DNA of 64,000 nt from Bradyrhizobium sp. S69 (GTDB lineage: Bacteria; Pseudomonadota; Alphaproteobacteria; Rhizobiales; Xanthobacteraceae), in contig NZ_LMUK01000010.1 in assembly GCF_009766005.1 (NCBI RefSeq), positions 111,138 to 175,137 on the forward strand, given 5' to 3'. The translations under genes were made by a program, and so were the position numbers. A model generated the notes under the pieces. That model ran no database searches. It worked only from the letters and a program-made list of their open reading frames with translations, and had not been told where the DNA came from. This document shows, piece by piece, positions 9,563 through 17,937 of this stretch (positions within the stretch are counted from its first letter, which is position 1; the number at the start of each line of letters is the position of its first letter).

Positions 9563-10585
9563 TTAGCGATAGATGTCTGTGTAGAGTTCGGCCGGGGACG
9601 GCTCGGGATCGTGCTGGGCGAAATCCGCGGCAGCATTGACGATCTCGCGCACCTCGGCGTCGATCGCCTTCAATTCCTGCTCGGTCATCTTGGCCGCCAG
9701 CAACCGCTCGCGGACCTGCTCGATCGGATCCTGGTCGTGACGGACCTTCTCGACTTCCTCGCGGGTGCGGTATTTCGCCGGGTCCGACATCGAATGACCG
9801 CGATAGCGATAGGTCTGCATCTCCAGGATATACGGCCCCTTGCCGGCACGGCACCACGCCACCGCCTCGTCGCCGGCCGCCTTCACCGCACGGACGTCCA
9901 TGCCGTCGACCTGCGCGCCCGGAATGTTGAAGGAAATGCCGCGCCTGGAAAAATCGGTCTGCGCCGACGAGCGGGTCACCGAGGTCCCCATCGCGTAGCG
10001 GTTGTTCTCGATGACATAGATCACCGGGAGCTTCCACAGCTCGGCCATGTTGAAGCTTTCATAGACTTGGCCCTGGTTCGAGGCGCCGTCGCCGAAATAG
10101 GCCAGGCTGACAAAGTCGTTGCCACGATAGCGATTGGCGAAGGCCAGGCCAGTCCCGAGCGATACCTGCGCGCCCACGATGCCGTGACCCCCGTAGAAGT
10201 TCTTCTCCTTGCTGAACATGTGCATGGAGCCGCCCTTGCCATGGGAATAGCCCCCCTGGCGGCCGGTCAGTTCGGCCATCACGCCCTTGGCGTCCATGCC
10301 GCACGCCAGCATATGCCCGTGATCCCGGTATCCCGTTATGACCTGATCGCCGGTCTTCAGCGCCATCTGCATGCCGACGACGACCGCTTCCTGGCCGATA
10401 TAGAGATGACAGAAGCCGCCGATGGCACCCATGCCATAGAGCTGGCCTGCCTTCTCCTCGAACCGCCGGATCAGCAACATGTCGCGCAGCGCGCCCAGTT
10501 CCTGCTCTCTGGTGAATTCCGGCGGTGCGTCGTGTTCCTTGTCCTGTTCAGCTTCTTTCGCGGCGGTCTTTTTCGGTGCGGCCAT
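9563..10585 (-). CDS. pdhA: Pyruvate dehydrogenase E1 component alpha subunit
   Basis: 340 residues, normal for the alphaproteobacterial enzyme. The thiamine-diphosphate motif is visible as GDGASNQGQVYESFNMAELW…VIYVIENN, with the substrate loop motif RYRGHSMSDPAKYRTREE near residue 270. The N-terminus is Lys/Ala rich (AAPKKTAAKEAEQDKEHD). It is the first gene of the minus-strand series pdhA-pdhB-DUF5076-pdhC, followed by the membrane gene and lpdA. The 144 bp upstream, towards the ftsB-like gene, presumably holds the promoter, but I cannot point to clear -35/-10 boxes. Confidence 0.97.
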   Translation of the reverse strand: MAAPKKTAAKEAEQDKEHDAPPEFTREQELGALRDMLLIRRFEEKAGQLYGMGAIGGFCHLYIGQEAVVVGMQMALKTGDQVITGYRDHGHMLACGMDAKGVMAELTGRQGGYSHGKGGSMHMFSKEKNFYGGHGIVGAQVSLGTGLAFANRYRGNDFVSLAYFGDGASNQGQVYESFNMAELWKLPVIYVIENNRYAMGTSVTRSSAQTDFSRRGISFNIPGAQVDGMDVRAVKAAGDEAVAWCRAGKGPYILEMQTYRYRGHSMSDPAKYRTREEVEKVRHDQDPIEQVRERLLAAKMTEQELKAIDAEVREIVNAAADFAQHDPEPSPAELYTDIYR

Positions 10586-10729
10586 GGCAATTCCGGATGA
10601 GAGAGCGAATAGCCCTCTCTAGCTCAACTCAAACCGCCTTGAAAGGATTGCGTGAGGCCGCGCTATGCCGCAGTGCAACGCGACGCGAAACTTTCGATAT
10701 CGAATTTGCGGCGTTTTGAAATTTGCGGA

Positions 10730-11056
10730 TTACTTCGGACTAATACGGACCAGATCGTGGGGATTGACGTAGTCGAGCTGGTAGCGCGCGCGCTCGTCGA
10801 GCATGTCGGGATCGACCCGGTCGGACCGCAACAGCGAGACCCGCTGCTCGCCCTCGGTGCGCTCGCGCTTCAGCCGCGCCAGCTCGGAGGTCAGGGCGAC
10901 GATCTCCTGGTCGAGCTCCTGCTGCGCGTTCAGGCCGTATTTGCCGGTGTAGGCGTTGACGCCGAAATAGCCGATCATGGCCGCTGCGATCGCATAGAGC
11001 GCGAGCCCGGTGAGAACGGATTTGAGTCGGCTGCGAGAGACCATAATCCGGAGCAT
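10730..11056 (-). CDS. Septum formation initiator (FtsB/DivIC family)
   Basis: 108 residues with the classic layout of the family: a short cytoplasmic N-terminus, one membrane span (about residues 11-30, LTGLALYAIAAAMIGYFGVNAY), and a periplasmic coiled coil (QQELDQEIVALTSELARLKRERTEGEQRVSLL), ending in a short conserved tail with ARYQLDYVNPHDLVRI. FtsB bridges FtsL and FtsQ in the divisome. It lies just upstream of pdhA on the same strand, which I recall as the usual alphaproteobacterial neighbourhood. Confidence 0.88.
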   Translation of the reverse strand: MLRIMVSRSRLKSVLTGLALYAIAAAMIGYFGVNAYTGKYGLNAQQELDQEIVALTSELARLKRERTEGEQRVSLLRSDRVDPDMLDERARYQLDYVNPHDLVRISPK

Positions 11057-11090
11057 GCGACGGCTCCGGTTAATGGAATGCTAAAACAAT

Positions 11091-11118
11091 GGCCCCGCCA
11101 GAACCAACCGGCGGGGCC
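11091..11118 (-). terminator. Probable terminator hairpin
   Basis: Perfect 9-bp stem GGCCCCGCC/GGCGGGGCC with a 10-nt loop. Read on the minus strand it is followed by ATTGTTTTAG, a weak T tract, so it probably ends transcription of the FMN reductase before the ftsB-like gene. Confidence 0.5.
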
Positions 11119-11150
11119 CGTCTCGTCTCTGTCTCGTCTCCGTCCCGTCT

Positions 11151-11245
11151 AGGGTCCGGTTCTGATAGATCAGAACCGGACCCTAGATTCTTGTCTTGAC
11201 GCGTTTTCTTAACGCGAACCGGTGCCCACCTCGCTGGAAAACGCT
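11151..11245. repeat. Dispersed 'GCGTTTTC…AAAACGC' repeat, copy 1
   Basis: A two-part element: a near-perfect hairpin (16-bp arms beginning AGGGTCCGGTTCTGAT, 2-nt loop, 11151-11184), then TTGACGCGTTTTCTTAACGC and a segment ending in AAAACGC. The second part recurs at 42137-42186 and, inverted and interrupted, at 55379-55477. It abuts the stop codon of the FMN reductase. This family is common between genes in Bradyrhizobium-type genomes, from memory. Confidence 0.8.
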
Positions 11246-11800
11246 TTAGCGATGGTGCCTTTCCACGAACGCCGCATAGGCGTCGATATACTGCTTCAGC
11301 ACCGGCTTCAGCGATTCCTTGGTCAATTCGCCCTTGTCGTCGAACGCGTCGCCGATACCGTTCAGATAGATCTCCGGCTGGCCCAGGATCGGACCGGTAA
11401 TGCCCGGCAGGACGTTCTGCAACGTCTTGGCGGCGCTGACTCCCCCCAGCGGTCCCGGCGAGTTGCTGATGATGCCGGTCGGCTTGCCCAGGAACGAGCT
11501 CTTGCCGTAAGGCCGCGAGGCAACGTCGATGGCGTTCTTCAGCACGCCCGGGATGGCGCGGTTATATTCAGGTGTCACGAAGATGACACCGTCGGATTTC
11601 TGGATCTTTTCGCGGAACGCCGTCCAATCGGCGGGAGGTGTGGCTTCCAGATCCTGATTGAAGAACGAGATGCCGTTCAAGGTCGCGACGTCGAGCTTCA
11701 GGCTGGCGGGTGCCAATTTGGCCAGCGCATTGGCGATCTTGAGCGTAAAACTGTCTTTGCGAAGGCTGCCGACGATCACAACGATATTATGGGTGGCCAT
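11246..11800 (-). CDS. NADPH-dependent FMN reductase (NAD(P)H:quinone oxidoreductase type)
   Basis: 184 residues, a flavodoxin-like single domain. The N-terminal phosphate-binding loop reads VVIVGSLRKDSFTLKIANAL, and the flavin-contacting segment VIFVTPEYNRAIPGVLKNAIDVASRP is diagnostic of the ChrR/SsuE-like FMN_red family. Such enzymes reduce quinones, azo dyes or chromate with NAD(P)H and protect against quinone redox cycling. The ATG before THNIVV was chosen over an in-frame ATG 12 codons upstream because AAGGAAA lies 6 nt before it. Confidence 0.9.
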   Translation of the reverse strand: MATHNIVVIVGSLRKDSFTLKIANALAKLAPASLKLDVATLNGISFFNQDLEATPPADWTAFREKIQKSDGVIFVTPEYNRAIPGVLKNAIDVASRPYGKSSFLGKPTGIISNSPGPLGGVSAAKTLQNVLPGITGPILGQPEIYLNGIGDAFDDKGELTKESLKPVLKQYIDAYAAFVERHHR

Positions 11801-11915
11801 GGGATTTCCTTTTGAGGCTGAAACGGCTGGGCGCACTTAAGCCACACACGACAGAACATGCAAGTGCATGAACCGCGCAAATTTGGAAACGCTGTGTTTG
11901 CATAAAGCAGCCAGT

Positions 11916-11960
11916 GCATGATCCGGAAAAGTGCAAACCTGTTTTCCGAGAAGATCATGC
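11916..11960. repeat. Dispersed palindrome with GCATGATC/GATCATGC ends
   Basis: Inverted repeat whose arms read GCATGATCCGGAAAA and TTTTCCGagaaGATCATGC around an 11-nt centre. I recognise it as a common intergenic element of Rhizobiales. It lies in the 284-bp gap between the FMN reductase and the metallo-hydrolase. Confidence 0.7.
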
Positions 11961-12026
11961 TGAAATAATGCGCCGGAACGGGATGACGATTCTAAGATAA
12001 TCATTCCGCTCTGGCGCCTGGAAAGC

Positions 12027-12058
12027 AAAAAAGGCCAGCCCCCACCGAGGCCGGCCTT
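12027..12058 (-). terminator. Rho-independent terminator of the metallo-hydrolase gene
   Basis: On the minus strand AAGGCCGGCC…GGCTGGCC forms a stem with one mismatch and is followed by TTTTTT, 27 bp beyond the stop codon of the upstream minus-strand gene. Confidence 0.75.
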
Positions 12059-12084
12059 CGTCGTCACGCGCCCGTGAATGGCGA

Positions 12085-13083
12085 TCAGATCACCGGATTC
12101 CAGGCGATCGGCACCAGCCGGTATTTCGCGCCGTCCTTTTCGACATGGCCGATCGAGGGGAAGGTGAAATGGAAGCCGACCACGGTCGCCTTCTCGGCCG
12201 CGGCCATGTCGTAGAATTTATGGCGGGTGGCCTGCGCCAGCTCGCCATCGACGTCGTAGGCGACATGCCAATCCGGATTGCGCAGGAAGAATTCGGGAAT
12301 GTTGGTGACGTCGGACTGGATCAGGATCTTCGAATTGCCCGATGCGATCGCAAAGGCGGTGTGCCCGGGGGTATGGCCCGGCGCCTTGATCGAGGTGATG
12401 CCGGGCGCCACTTCCTTGTCCCAGTCGTATTGCGTCACCTTGGACTCGATCCCAGCAAAGGTCTTTTTCACATTGGCGAAATAATTCTTCATCATCTCGT
12501 CGGACTGCGCCTTGGCGGCATTGTCGTCGCTGGTCCAGAACGCCCAATCGACCGACGGCACCATGATCTCGGCATTCGGAAACGCCAGCGAGCCATCGGC
12601 GGCCCGGATGCCATTGGTGTGATCGGGATGCAGATGCGACAGCAGCACGACATCGATCTTGCCGGGGTCGACGCCAGCGGCGGCGAGATTTTGCAGCGTG
12701 CGGCCGATCGCGCCCTTGCTTGGCTCCAGCTTGGCGGCGCCGTTGCCGGTGTCGATCAGGATCAGCTTGCTGCCGGTGTTGATCAGTTGCGGGTTGAACG
12801 GCACCGTCACCATGCCCTTGGGCATATAGGCGGCTTCCGCGGCGGCCAGCGCCCTTTCCTTCGGGACGTTGCGCACGAAGGTATCGGGCAAGGGAAACGA
12901 GGCCGCGCCGTCATTGATCGAGGTGCATTCATAGGCCCCGACCTTGTAGCGATAGAAACCGGGCGCCTGGGCGCCGGCCGGCGGCTCGGCGGCGCGCGCG
13001 GCCGTCCCCAAGGATGTCAAAGCACCCGCGGCACCGGCCGCGGCAGCGCCGGCGAGCAGATGGCGGCGGCTCAAATCGATCAT
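12085..13083 (-). CDS. Tat-exported MBL-fold metallo-hydrolase
   Basis: 332 residues. The N-terminus has a twin-arginine signal ([18 protein letters not shown], residues 4-21, cleavage near 31), so the protein folds in the cytoplasm and works in the periplasm. The metallo-beta-lactamase signature is His150-x-His152-x-Asp154-His155 (LSHLHPDHTNG). A later PGHTPGH and QSDV supply the third His and the bridging Asp, and the final His is in VGFHFTFP. This is the two-metal hydrolase set seen in lactonases and related enzymes. The substrate is not evident. It is monocistronic, with its own terminator. Confidence 0.88.
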   Translation of the reverse strand: MIDLSRRHLLAGAAAAGAAGALTSLGTAARAAEPPAGAQAPGFYRYKVGAYECTSINDGAASFPLPDTFVRNVPKERALAAAEAAYMPKGMVTVPFNPQLINTGSKLILIDTGNGAAKLEPSKGAIGRTLQNLAAAGVDPGKIDVVLLSHLHPDHTNGIRAADGSLAFPNAEIMVPSVDWAFWTSDDNAAKAQSDEMMKNYFANVKKTFAGIESKVTQYDWDKEVAPGITSIKAPGHTPGHTAFAIASGNSKILIQSDVTNIPEFFLRNPDWHVAYDVDGELAQATRHKFYDMAAAEKATVVGFHFTFPSIGHVEKDGAKYRLVPIAWNPVI

Positions 13084-13318
13084 GGCGATTCCCCTCTATG
13101 ATTGCGTTTGATGTTTCTCAGATGCGTTGCGGCGCGAATACCCCGCTGTCAGGGTGTCTCGGCCAAACCTGCGCTCACAAGCGCTTGGACTCATAAGCCC
13201 GAGGACTCATAGGCCCGTATCCGGATCGGGCAAGGCGTCGCCCGATCACATCATCGGCACGGCCGCCGGACCGGGGCGTTGTGCCCAGATCAAGCGCCGT
13301 CGATCCAGCCAGCGTTGG

Positions 13319-13370
13319 TAGCCGGTCTTGCTAGCCGGTCTTGCTACCCGACCCTGCTACCCGGCCTTGT
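13319..13370. repeat. 13-bp tandem repeat spanning the stop codon of the MDR dehydrogenase
   Basis: Four head-to-tail units: TAGCCGGTCTTGC twice exactly, then TACCCGACCCTGC and TACCCGGCCTTGT. The third and fourth units run into the 3' end of the neighbouring minus-strand gene and contain its stop codon. Confidence 0.8.
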
Positions 13371-14499
13371 TCGGGTTGATCAGGAATTTCTCACCGGTGG
13401 AACGCTTGTTGTAGATCGCGATGTTGGAAAGCTGCAACGCTTCCTGCAGCGAAACGACCTGGGTGTAGTGGCTGGCAAAGGTCGTCTTGAGCTCGTCGAT
13501 CACGCGCTGACGCAGTTTGGCGCCATCGGCCGGTCCGATCTTTTGCAGGAACGGAAACAGCAGCCAGCCGCCGACGCCCCAGGCCATGCCGAAGGCACGG
13601 TTCAGTTCGATCGGACGTGTATCGAGGCCACCATAGACATAGACCTGCTTGTGCACGTTCGATCCGTAGCGGCTGTACTCCTTGGCGGTCTTGTTGATCG
13701 CGATCTCCATGCAGGTCAGGATTTGACCCGCGAGCTTGCCGCCGCCGATGGCGTCGAACGCGATGGTGGCGCCGGTTTCCACCAGCGCGCCGGTCAGGTC
13801 GTCCATGAAGCCTGGCAGGGACGAATCCACCACATGCTTGGCGCCGATCTTGTGCAGGATGTCCGCCTGCTCCTTGCTGCGCACGATGTTGACGAGGCCG
13901 ATCCCATCCTTCAGGCAGATCTTGTTGAGCATCTGTCCAAGGTTCGAGGCCGCCGCGGTATGCACCAGCGCCTTGTGGCCCTCGCGCCGCATGGTCTCGG
14001 TCATGCCGAGCGCGGTCAAAGGATTGACGAACAACGAGGCGCCGTCGGCGGCCGTGGTGCCGGCGGGCAGCGCCACGGCATCCCTGGCCCTCACCACGCG
14101 ATATTGCGCGTACATCGCGCCGCCGATGAGCGACACCGTCTTGCCCAGTAGCGCCTTTGCCGCATCGGACGATCCGGTCTTGACCACGACGCCCGCGCCT
14201 TCGTTGCCGACCGGCATCGATTCATCGAGCCGCGCCGCCATTCCTTTCAGCGCCGCCTCGGGCACCCTGGCCGTGATGACGGGAGATTCCTTGCTGCCGG
14301 AAGCCTTGGCCGCCGACATATCGGCAGGGCCGAACAGCAGCCCGAGGTCGGATGGATTGATCGGCGTGGCCTCGATCCGAACGACGATTTCGTCATCCTT
14401 CGGTTCGGGCACAGGCACCACCGCCAGCGACACTTCGAGTTCGCCGTTGCTCTTGACCAGCGAACGAAGCTGCAATCCCGTCTTGGTATCTGAACTCAT
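13357..14499 (-). CDS. Zinc-type alcohol dehydrogenase-like / quinone oxidoreductase (MDR superfamily)
   Basis: 380 residues. The N-terminal GroES-like domain (EIVVRIEATPINPSDLGLLFG…GNEGAGVVVKTG) is followed by a Rossmann domain (KALVHTAAASNLGQMLNKICLKDGIGLVNIVRSKEQADILHKIGAKHVVDS). The quinone-reductase-like pattern PVGNEGAG is present, but the structural four-Cys zinc lobe is absent, so it is a zinc-free NADPH reductase type. The Rossmann fingerprint is unusual: TAAASNLGQM in place of GxGGVG. Function beyond NADPH-dependent reduction of an enone or quinone cannot be called. The C-terminus ends inside a tandem repeat. Confidence 0.85.
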   Translation of the reverse strand: MSSDTKTGLQLRSLVKSNGELEVSLAVVPVPEPKDDEIVVRIEATPINPSDLGLLFGPADMSAAKASGSKESPVITARVPEAALKGMAARLDESMPVGNEGAGVVVKTGSSDAAKALLGKTVSLIGGAMYAQYRVVRARDAVALPAGTTAADGASLFVNPLTALGMTETMRREGHKALVHTAAASNLGQMLNKICLKDGIGLVNIVRSKEQADILHKIGAKHVVDSSLPGFMDDLTGALVETGATIAFDAIGGGKLAGQILTCMEIAINKTAKEYSRYGSNVHKQVYVYGGLDTRPIELNRAFGMAWGVGGWLLFPFLQKIGPADGAKLRQRVIDELKTTFASHYTQVVSLQEALQLSNIAIYNKRSTGEKFLINPNKAG

Positions 14500-14613
14500 G
14501 CCATAACCTCCCTGTTTCGGCCCCGCCGAAGTGACCGGCGAATTTGACCAGACTGTCTCGCAGGTTGCGGCGGGAAGGCAAGCCTCTTATGTCCCCAAAA
14601 ACACAGCGCGGCC

Positions 14614-17600
14614 TTAAACGATCAATACGTCGTGCGGCGTGAGCGGCGTCACGACGCCGGTCAAAATGATCGAGGCGTCGTGGCCGAGCTCGATAATCGT
14701 ATCGTGACCGACGATGTGGCTGGACAAATCCGCCAGGCTGGCGGCGAGCGTCGATGCGATCTCGAGCACGTCGTGGCCCGCGGCGTCGCCGACCTTGAAA
14801 TTGTTGATGACGTCGTTGCCAACGGCCTGCTTGAAGACGAACGTATCTCCGCCCGCGCTATTCATAAAGTTATTGCCGATCGCCGCCGTCAATGTAACGC
14901 CCGGTGCATGGGCCGTCAGGGCATGCGAACCGTCGTTGTTGTCGAACGTGGTGGCCAGCGTATGGCCCGACGCGGCGATCAGATCATGGCGCGCCGAATA
15001 GGCTTGCCCGGCAATGTCGTAGGTGTCGACGTTCTTTGTGCCGTCGACCTGTCGGGTCGTCTCTGCGGCCAGGCTGCCGTCCGGCGCGTAGGTGGATTGA
15101 ACATAGGAGCCGTCCTTCTCGGTCACGGTTTGCTCGACCATATCACCGGCGCCATCATACTGGTCGAGCGTCTTGACGCCGTTGGCGTCGACGGTCTGCG
15201 CCAGCGCCAGCGTATCGTCGGAACGATACTGCTCGATCAGAGTGCTATGCCCTGACGCATCCTCGACCACATGCTGCGAGGTGTAGTCCTTGCCGACGAC
15301 GTCGTAATCGTAGATGTCGCGCGAGCCGTCGGCATGTCTCAGCGTTTGGTCGGTTAGGCTGCCGTCGGACGCGTAATCGGATTGCACGTACGAGCCGTCT
15401 TGCTGGATCACGGTCGCCTCGGCGAGATGGCCGAGGCTGTCATACTGGTCGAGCGTCTTGACGCCATTGGCATCGACGGTCTGCTGCAAGGCCAGCGTGC
15501 CGTCGGAATGAACTTGCTCGATCAGGGTGCTATGCCCCGACGCATCGGTCACCACGTGCTGCGAGGTGTAGTCCTGGCCGGCGACGTCATACGTATAAAT
15601 GTCGCGCGAACCATCGGCATGCCGAACCGTCTCGCCGGTTTCGGATCCCGTGGCATCGAAGCTGAATTGTTCGAACGAGCCATCGCTATAGCGCGTCGCG
15701 AACTCGATCAGATGGCCAGACGTATCGTAGCTGGCGCTGTCGACCGAACCATCGCTGTTGACGACCTGCTTGAAGGCGAGATCGCGATCGGCGTCGTCGC
15801 GCTCGATCAGGGTTGTCGTGCCGTCGGCACTGATGACATCGTGCTCGGAGCTGTAATCCTGGCCGGTAATGTCCATCCTATAGACGTCGGTTGAGCCGTC
15901 GGCATGGTGAACCGTCTCTGTCGTGATGTCTCCGGCGCTATCCACCGCCTGGACCTGCATCAGGTCACCGGCGGCCAGACCAGACTGGCTCGCCAGCAGG
16001 CTGCTGGTAGAGATCGTGGTATCGGCAAACTGCAGATAGGCGATGTCGGTGAGATGATCGGTGCCGTCACGATTGGCGACCTTGTCGCCGACGACAAGCT
16101 CACTGCCGACCACGCTGATGCTGTAGTCGGTGATATCTCCGGCATAGACCACGGTATTGGTCCCGCCTCCGCCGTCGATGGTATCGTCGCCCGCGCCACT
16201 GAAAATCGTGTTGGTGCCGGTCCCTGTGACGATCGTGTCGTTGTCGGTCGACGCGCCGAAGAACCAGTCCTGGTGGCTGGTCGTATCGAAATGGATGCTG
16301 TGGACGTAGAGGTCAAACGTTCCAGGATCGCTGACATTGGTCGCCTCCCCCGGGGTCAACGCAACACCGTTGACCGAAAGCCCCGTGACATGCAGCGCCC
16401 GGCCCGGCGTCGCATTCATCAGCTCGACGTCGACGCTGTCGACCGCGGCCGGATTGGCGAAACTCACGGTAAAGGTCTGATAGCCGGACGGGTCGGTCGC
16501 GGACTTGAAATCGAGCAATCCGGAGACCGGGTTGCCGTTGACCAGGATCTCGGCCTGCGCGTCGATGCCGTCGACCGCCGAACCATAGCCGGTCAGGGTG
16601 ATGGTCGTCGTCGCCAACGGGGTGGCCGTGCTGGGACCGCCGTAAATGAGGTTGTTGCCGTCGCCGACGTGAATGATTTCATTGCCGCGCCCGGCATGGA
16701 TGACGTTGTCGCCTCCGCCGATATCGATGTCTTGGGCGATCGACGACCCCCACACCGTGAGGCCCGGGACGTAGCCTTCGCCGTGGAAATATTGCGAGAC
16801 CACCGTCTCGGCCGGCTTTCCCATCGGGGAATAGCCGGTGCTGTTATATTCGTTGCTGAGATCCCATTGCCAGAGCTCGACGCCCTTCAGCCAGCTGCCG
16901 CCCTGCGCGCTCCAGACCTGAAAGAACGCATTGTAGGCGGTGGCCTGTGCCGCCGGATCGGCGGTGCCGCTAGAGGTCCATGATGCCGGATCGATCGCCG
17001 TGCCGTCGATGCTGCGGTAGCCGACTTCCGTCATCAGGACCGGTTTGCCGTACTGCTCCGACAGCGAATGAAGAAAGTCGACCGGCGATTGGTCATCGAA
17101 GGCGGCGGCATAATACGGATTGATCGGAACCTGGCTCCAGGCGTTGACCAGATCCTGCACCGTTGGCGTTTCGCTGGAGGTCAGCGGCGGATAGGTATTG
17201 ACGCCGATGGTATCGAGCTCATCCCAGAAGGAGACATGGGAGGCCTCGTCGGTCGCCGCCGAATAGGTCAGGTCGCCGTGATAGACCGCGCGAACCGCCG
17301 AGATCAGATCGGTCCAGTCGCCGCGATATTGCGCGCCGGTCAGGCTGCTCATCTCATTGCCGATCGCAAAGGTCTCGACGCCGCCGGCCTGCGCGATGGT
17401 CGCGAGATGGACGATTTCAGCCTCGTAGGACGCAAAAAATGCACTGACGTCGGTTGGCGCCATGCTGCTGGTCGCGGTGCCGTCCAACGGCGAGATCGCG
17501 GCCCTGAAAACCACCGACAACCCCGCGGCGTGCGCGGCCTGAAAGCTTGCCAGCAAACTCGCATCGCTTTCCGACTTGGCGGGATCGGCGATCACGGTGT

Positions 17601-17760
17601 CGCTGGTTCCGGTCTGGGTCCAGATACGATCCGTCAATTCGATCGAATTCGAACCAAGCGAGGCGATGGTTTGAAAGGCCTGATCGGCGGATGCGCTCGA
17701 GAACTGCCCGTTCCACTCGGATAACGCCCCGAAACCCTGGACGTCGAAGATATTTGCCAC
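14614..17760 (-). CDS. Secreted multidomain protein: GH-A clan glycosidase domain, carbohydrate-binding-like domain, RTX repeats and 95-residue YD-like repeats
   Basis: 1048 residues, no N-terminal signal. Residues 1-330 look like a TIM-barrel glycosidase close to GH113: Glu136 in FAIGNEMSSL and Glu245 in VLMTEVGYRS are placed like the acid/base and nucleophile of clan GH-A. Residues about 350-372 are RTX-like (GGGDNVIHAGRGNEIIHVGDGNN). Residues about 383-500 resemble a calcium-dependent carbohydrate-binding module (ITLTGYGSAVDGIDAQAEILVNG). A second RTX block follows (GTNTIFSGAGDDTIDGGGG, about 515-535). Residues 619-903 are three 95-residue repeats, with a decayed fourth. The end (GGDTFVFKQAVGNDVINNF… to DVLIV) matches type I secretion C-termini. 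It is probably exported by an ABC exporter not in this window and acts on an extracellular polysaccharide, perhaps its own capsule or plant mannan. The substrate is inference. Confidence 0.8.
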   Translation of the reverse strand: MANIFDVQGFGALSEWNGQFSSASADQAFQTIASLGSNSIELTDRIWTQTGTSDTVIADPAKSESDASLLASFQAAHAAGLSVVFRAAISPLDGTATSSMAPTDVSAFFASYEAEIVHLATIAQAGGVETFAIGNEMSSLTGAQYRGDWTDLISAVRAVYHGDLTYSAATDEASHVSFWDELDTIGVNTYPPLTSSETPTVQDLVNAWSQVPINPYYAAAFDDQSPVDFLHSLSEQYGKPVLMTEVGYRSIDGTAIDPASWTSSGTADPAAQATAYNAFFQVWSAQGGSWLKGVELWQWDLSNEYNSTGYSPMGKPAETVVSQYFHGEGYVPGLTVWGSSIAQDIDIGGGDNVIHAGRGNEIIHVGDGNNLIYGGPSTATPLATTTITLTGYGSAVDGIDAQAEILVNGNPVSGLLDFKSATDPSGYQTFTVSFANPAAVDSVDVELMNATPGRALHVTGLSVNGVALTPGEATNVSDPGTFDLYVHSIHFDTTSHQDWFFGASTDNDTIVTGTGTNTIFSGAGDDTIDGGGGTNTVVYAGDITDYSISVVGSELVVGDKVANRDGTDHLTDIAYLQFADTTISTSSLLASQSGLAAGDLMQVQAVDSAGDITTETVHHADGSTDVYRMDITGQDYSSEHDVISADGTTTLIERDDADRDLAFKQVVNSDGSVDSASYDTSGHLIEFATRYSDGSFEQFSFDATGSETGETVRHADGSRDIYTYDVAGQDYTSQHVVTDASGHSTLIEQVHSDGTLALQQTVDANGVKTLDQYDSLGHLAEATVIQQDGSYVQSDYASDGSLTDQTLRHADGSRDIYDYDVVGKDYTSQHVVEDASGHSTLIEQYRSDDTLALAQTVDANGVKTLDQYDGAGDMVEQTVTEKDGSYVQSTYAPDGSLAAETTRQVDGTKNVDTYDIAGQAYSARHDLIAASGHTLATTFDNNDGSHALTAHAPGVTLTAAIGNNFMNSAGGDTFVFKQAVGNDVINNFKVGDAAGHDVLEIASTLAASLADLSSHIVGHDTIIELGHDASIILTGVVTPLTPHDVLIV
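15052..15906 (-). repeat. Three tandem 285-bp repeats inside the glycosidase/RTX gene
   Basis: Each unit encodes 95 residues beginning HADGS(R/T)D(I/V)Y and containing QDYTSQHVV-DASGHSTLIEQ, QTVDANGVKTLDQYD and KDGSYVQS-YA-DGSL. Units 2 and 3 are close to identical, unit 1 is more diverged, and a partial fourth (QVDGTKNVDTYDIAGQAYSARHDL) follows. The internal spacing of D-G/Y motifs recalls RHS/YD repeats. Confidence 0.85.
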
Positions 17761-17937
17761 GCGTGCACTCCGTCTTTGTTCGACGGATGCCGCAAAGCCA
17801 TTACCTTCATCTTAAAGCGACGGCTTGCATCTTAAGCGGACGACGTGTTGCGCACGGAATTTTTCAAACGATCGACTTCAGCAACGCTGAAAGTGATTCA
17901 GTTCCGCATTCGGAACCTGATGCAGCGCGTATCGCTG

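Noticed and set aside
8906..10600. 564-codon open frame on the plus strand over pdhB/pdhA
   Set aside because: It is antisense to two well-supported genes and encodes His/Arg/Gly-rich strings typical of GC-rich shadow frames.
13319..13370. CRISPR-like array
   Set aside because: Units are 13 bp and contiguous without spacers; no cas gene is present.
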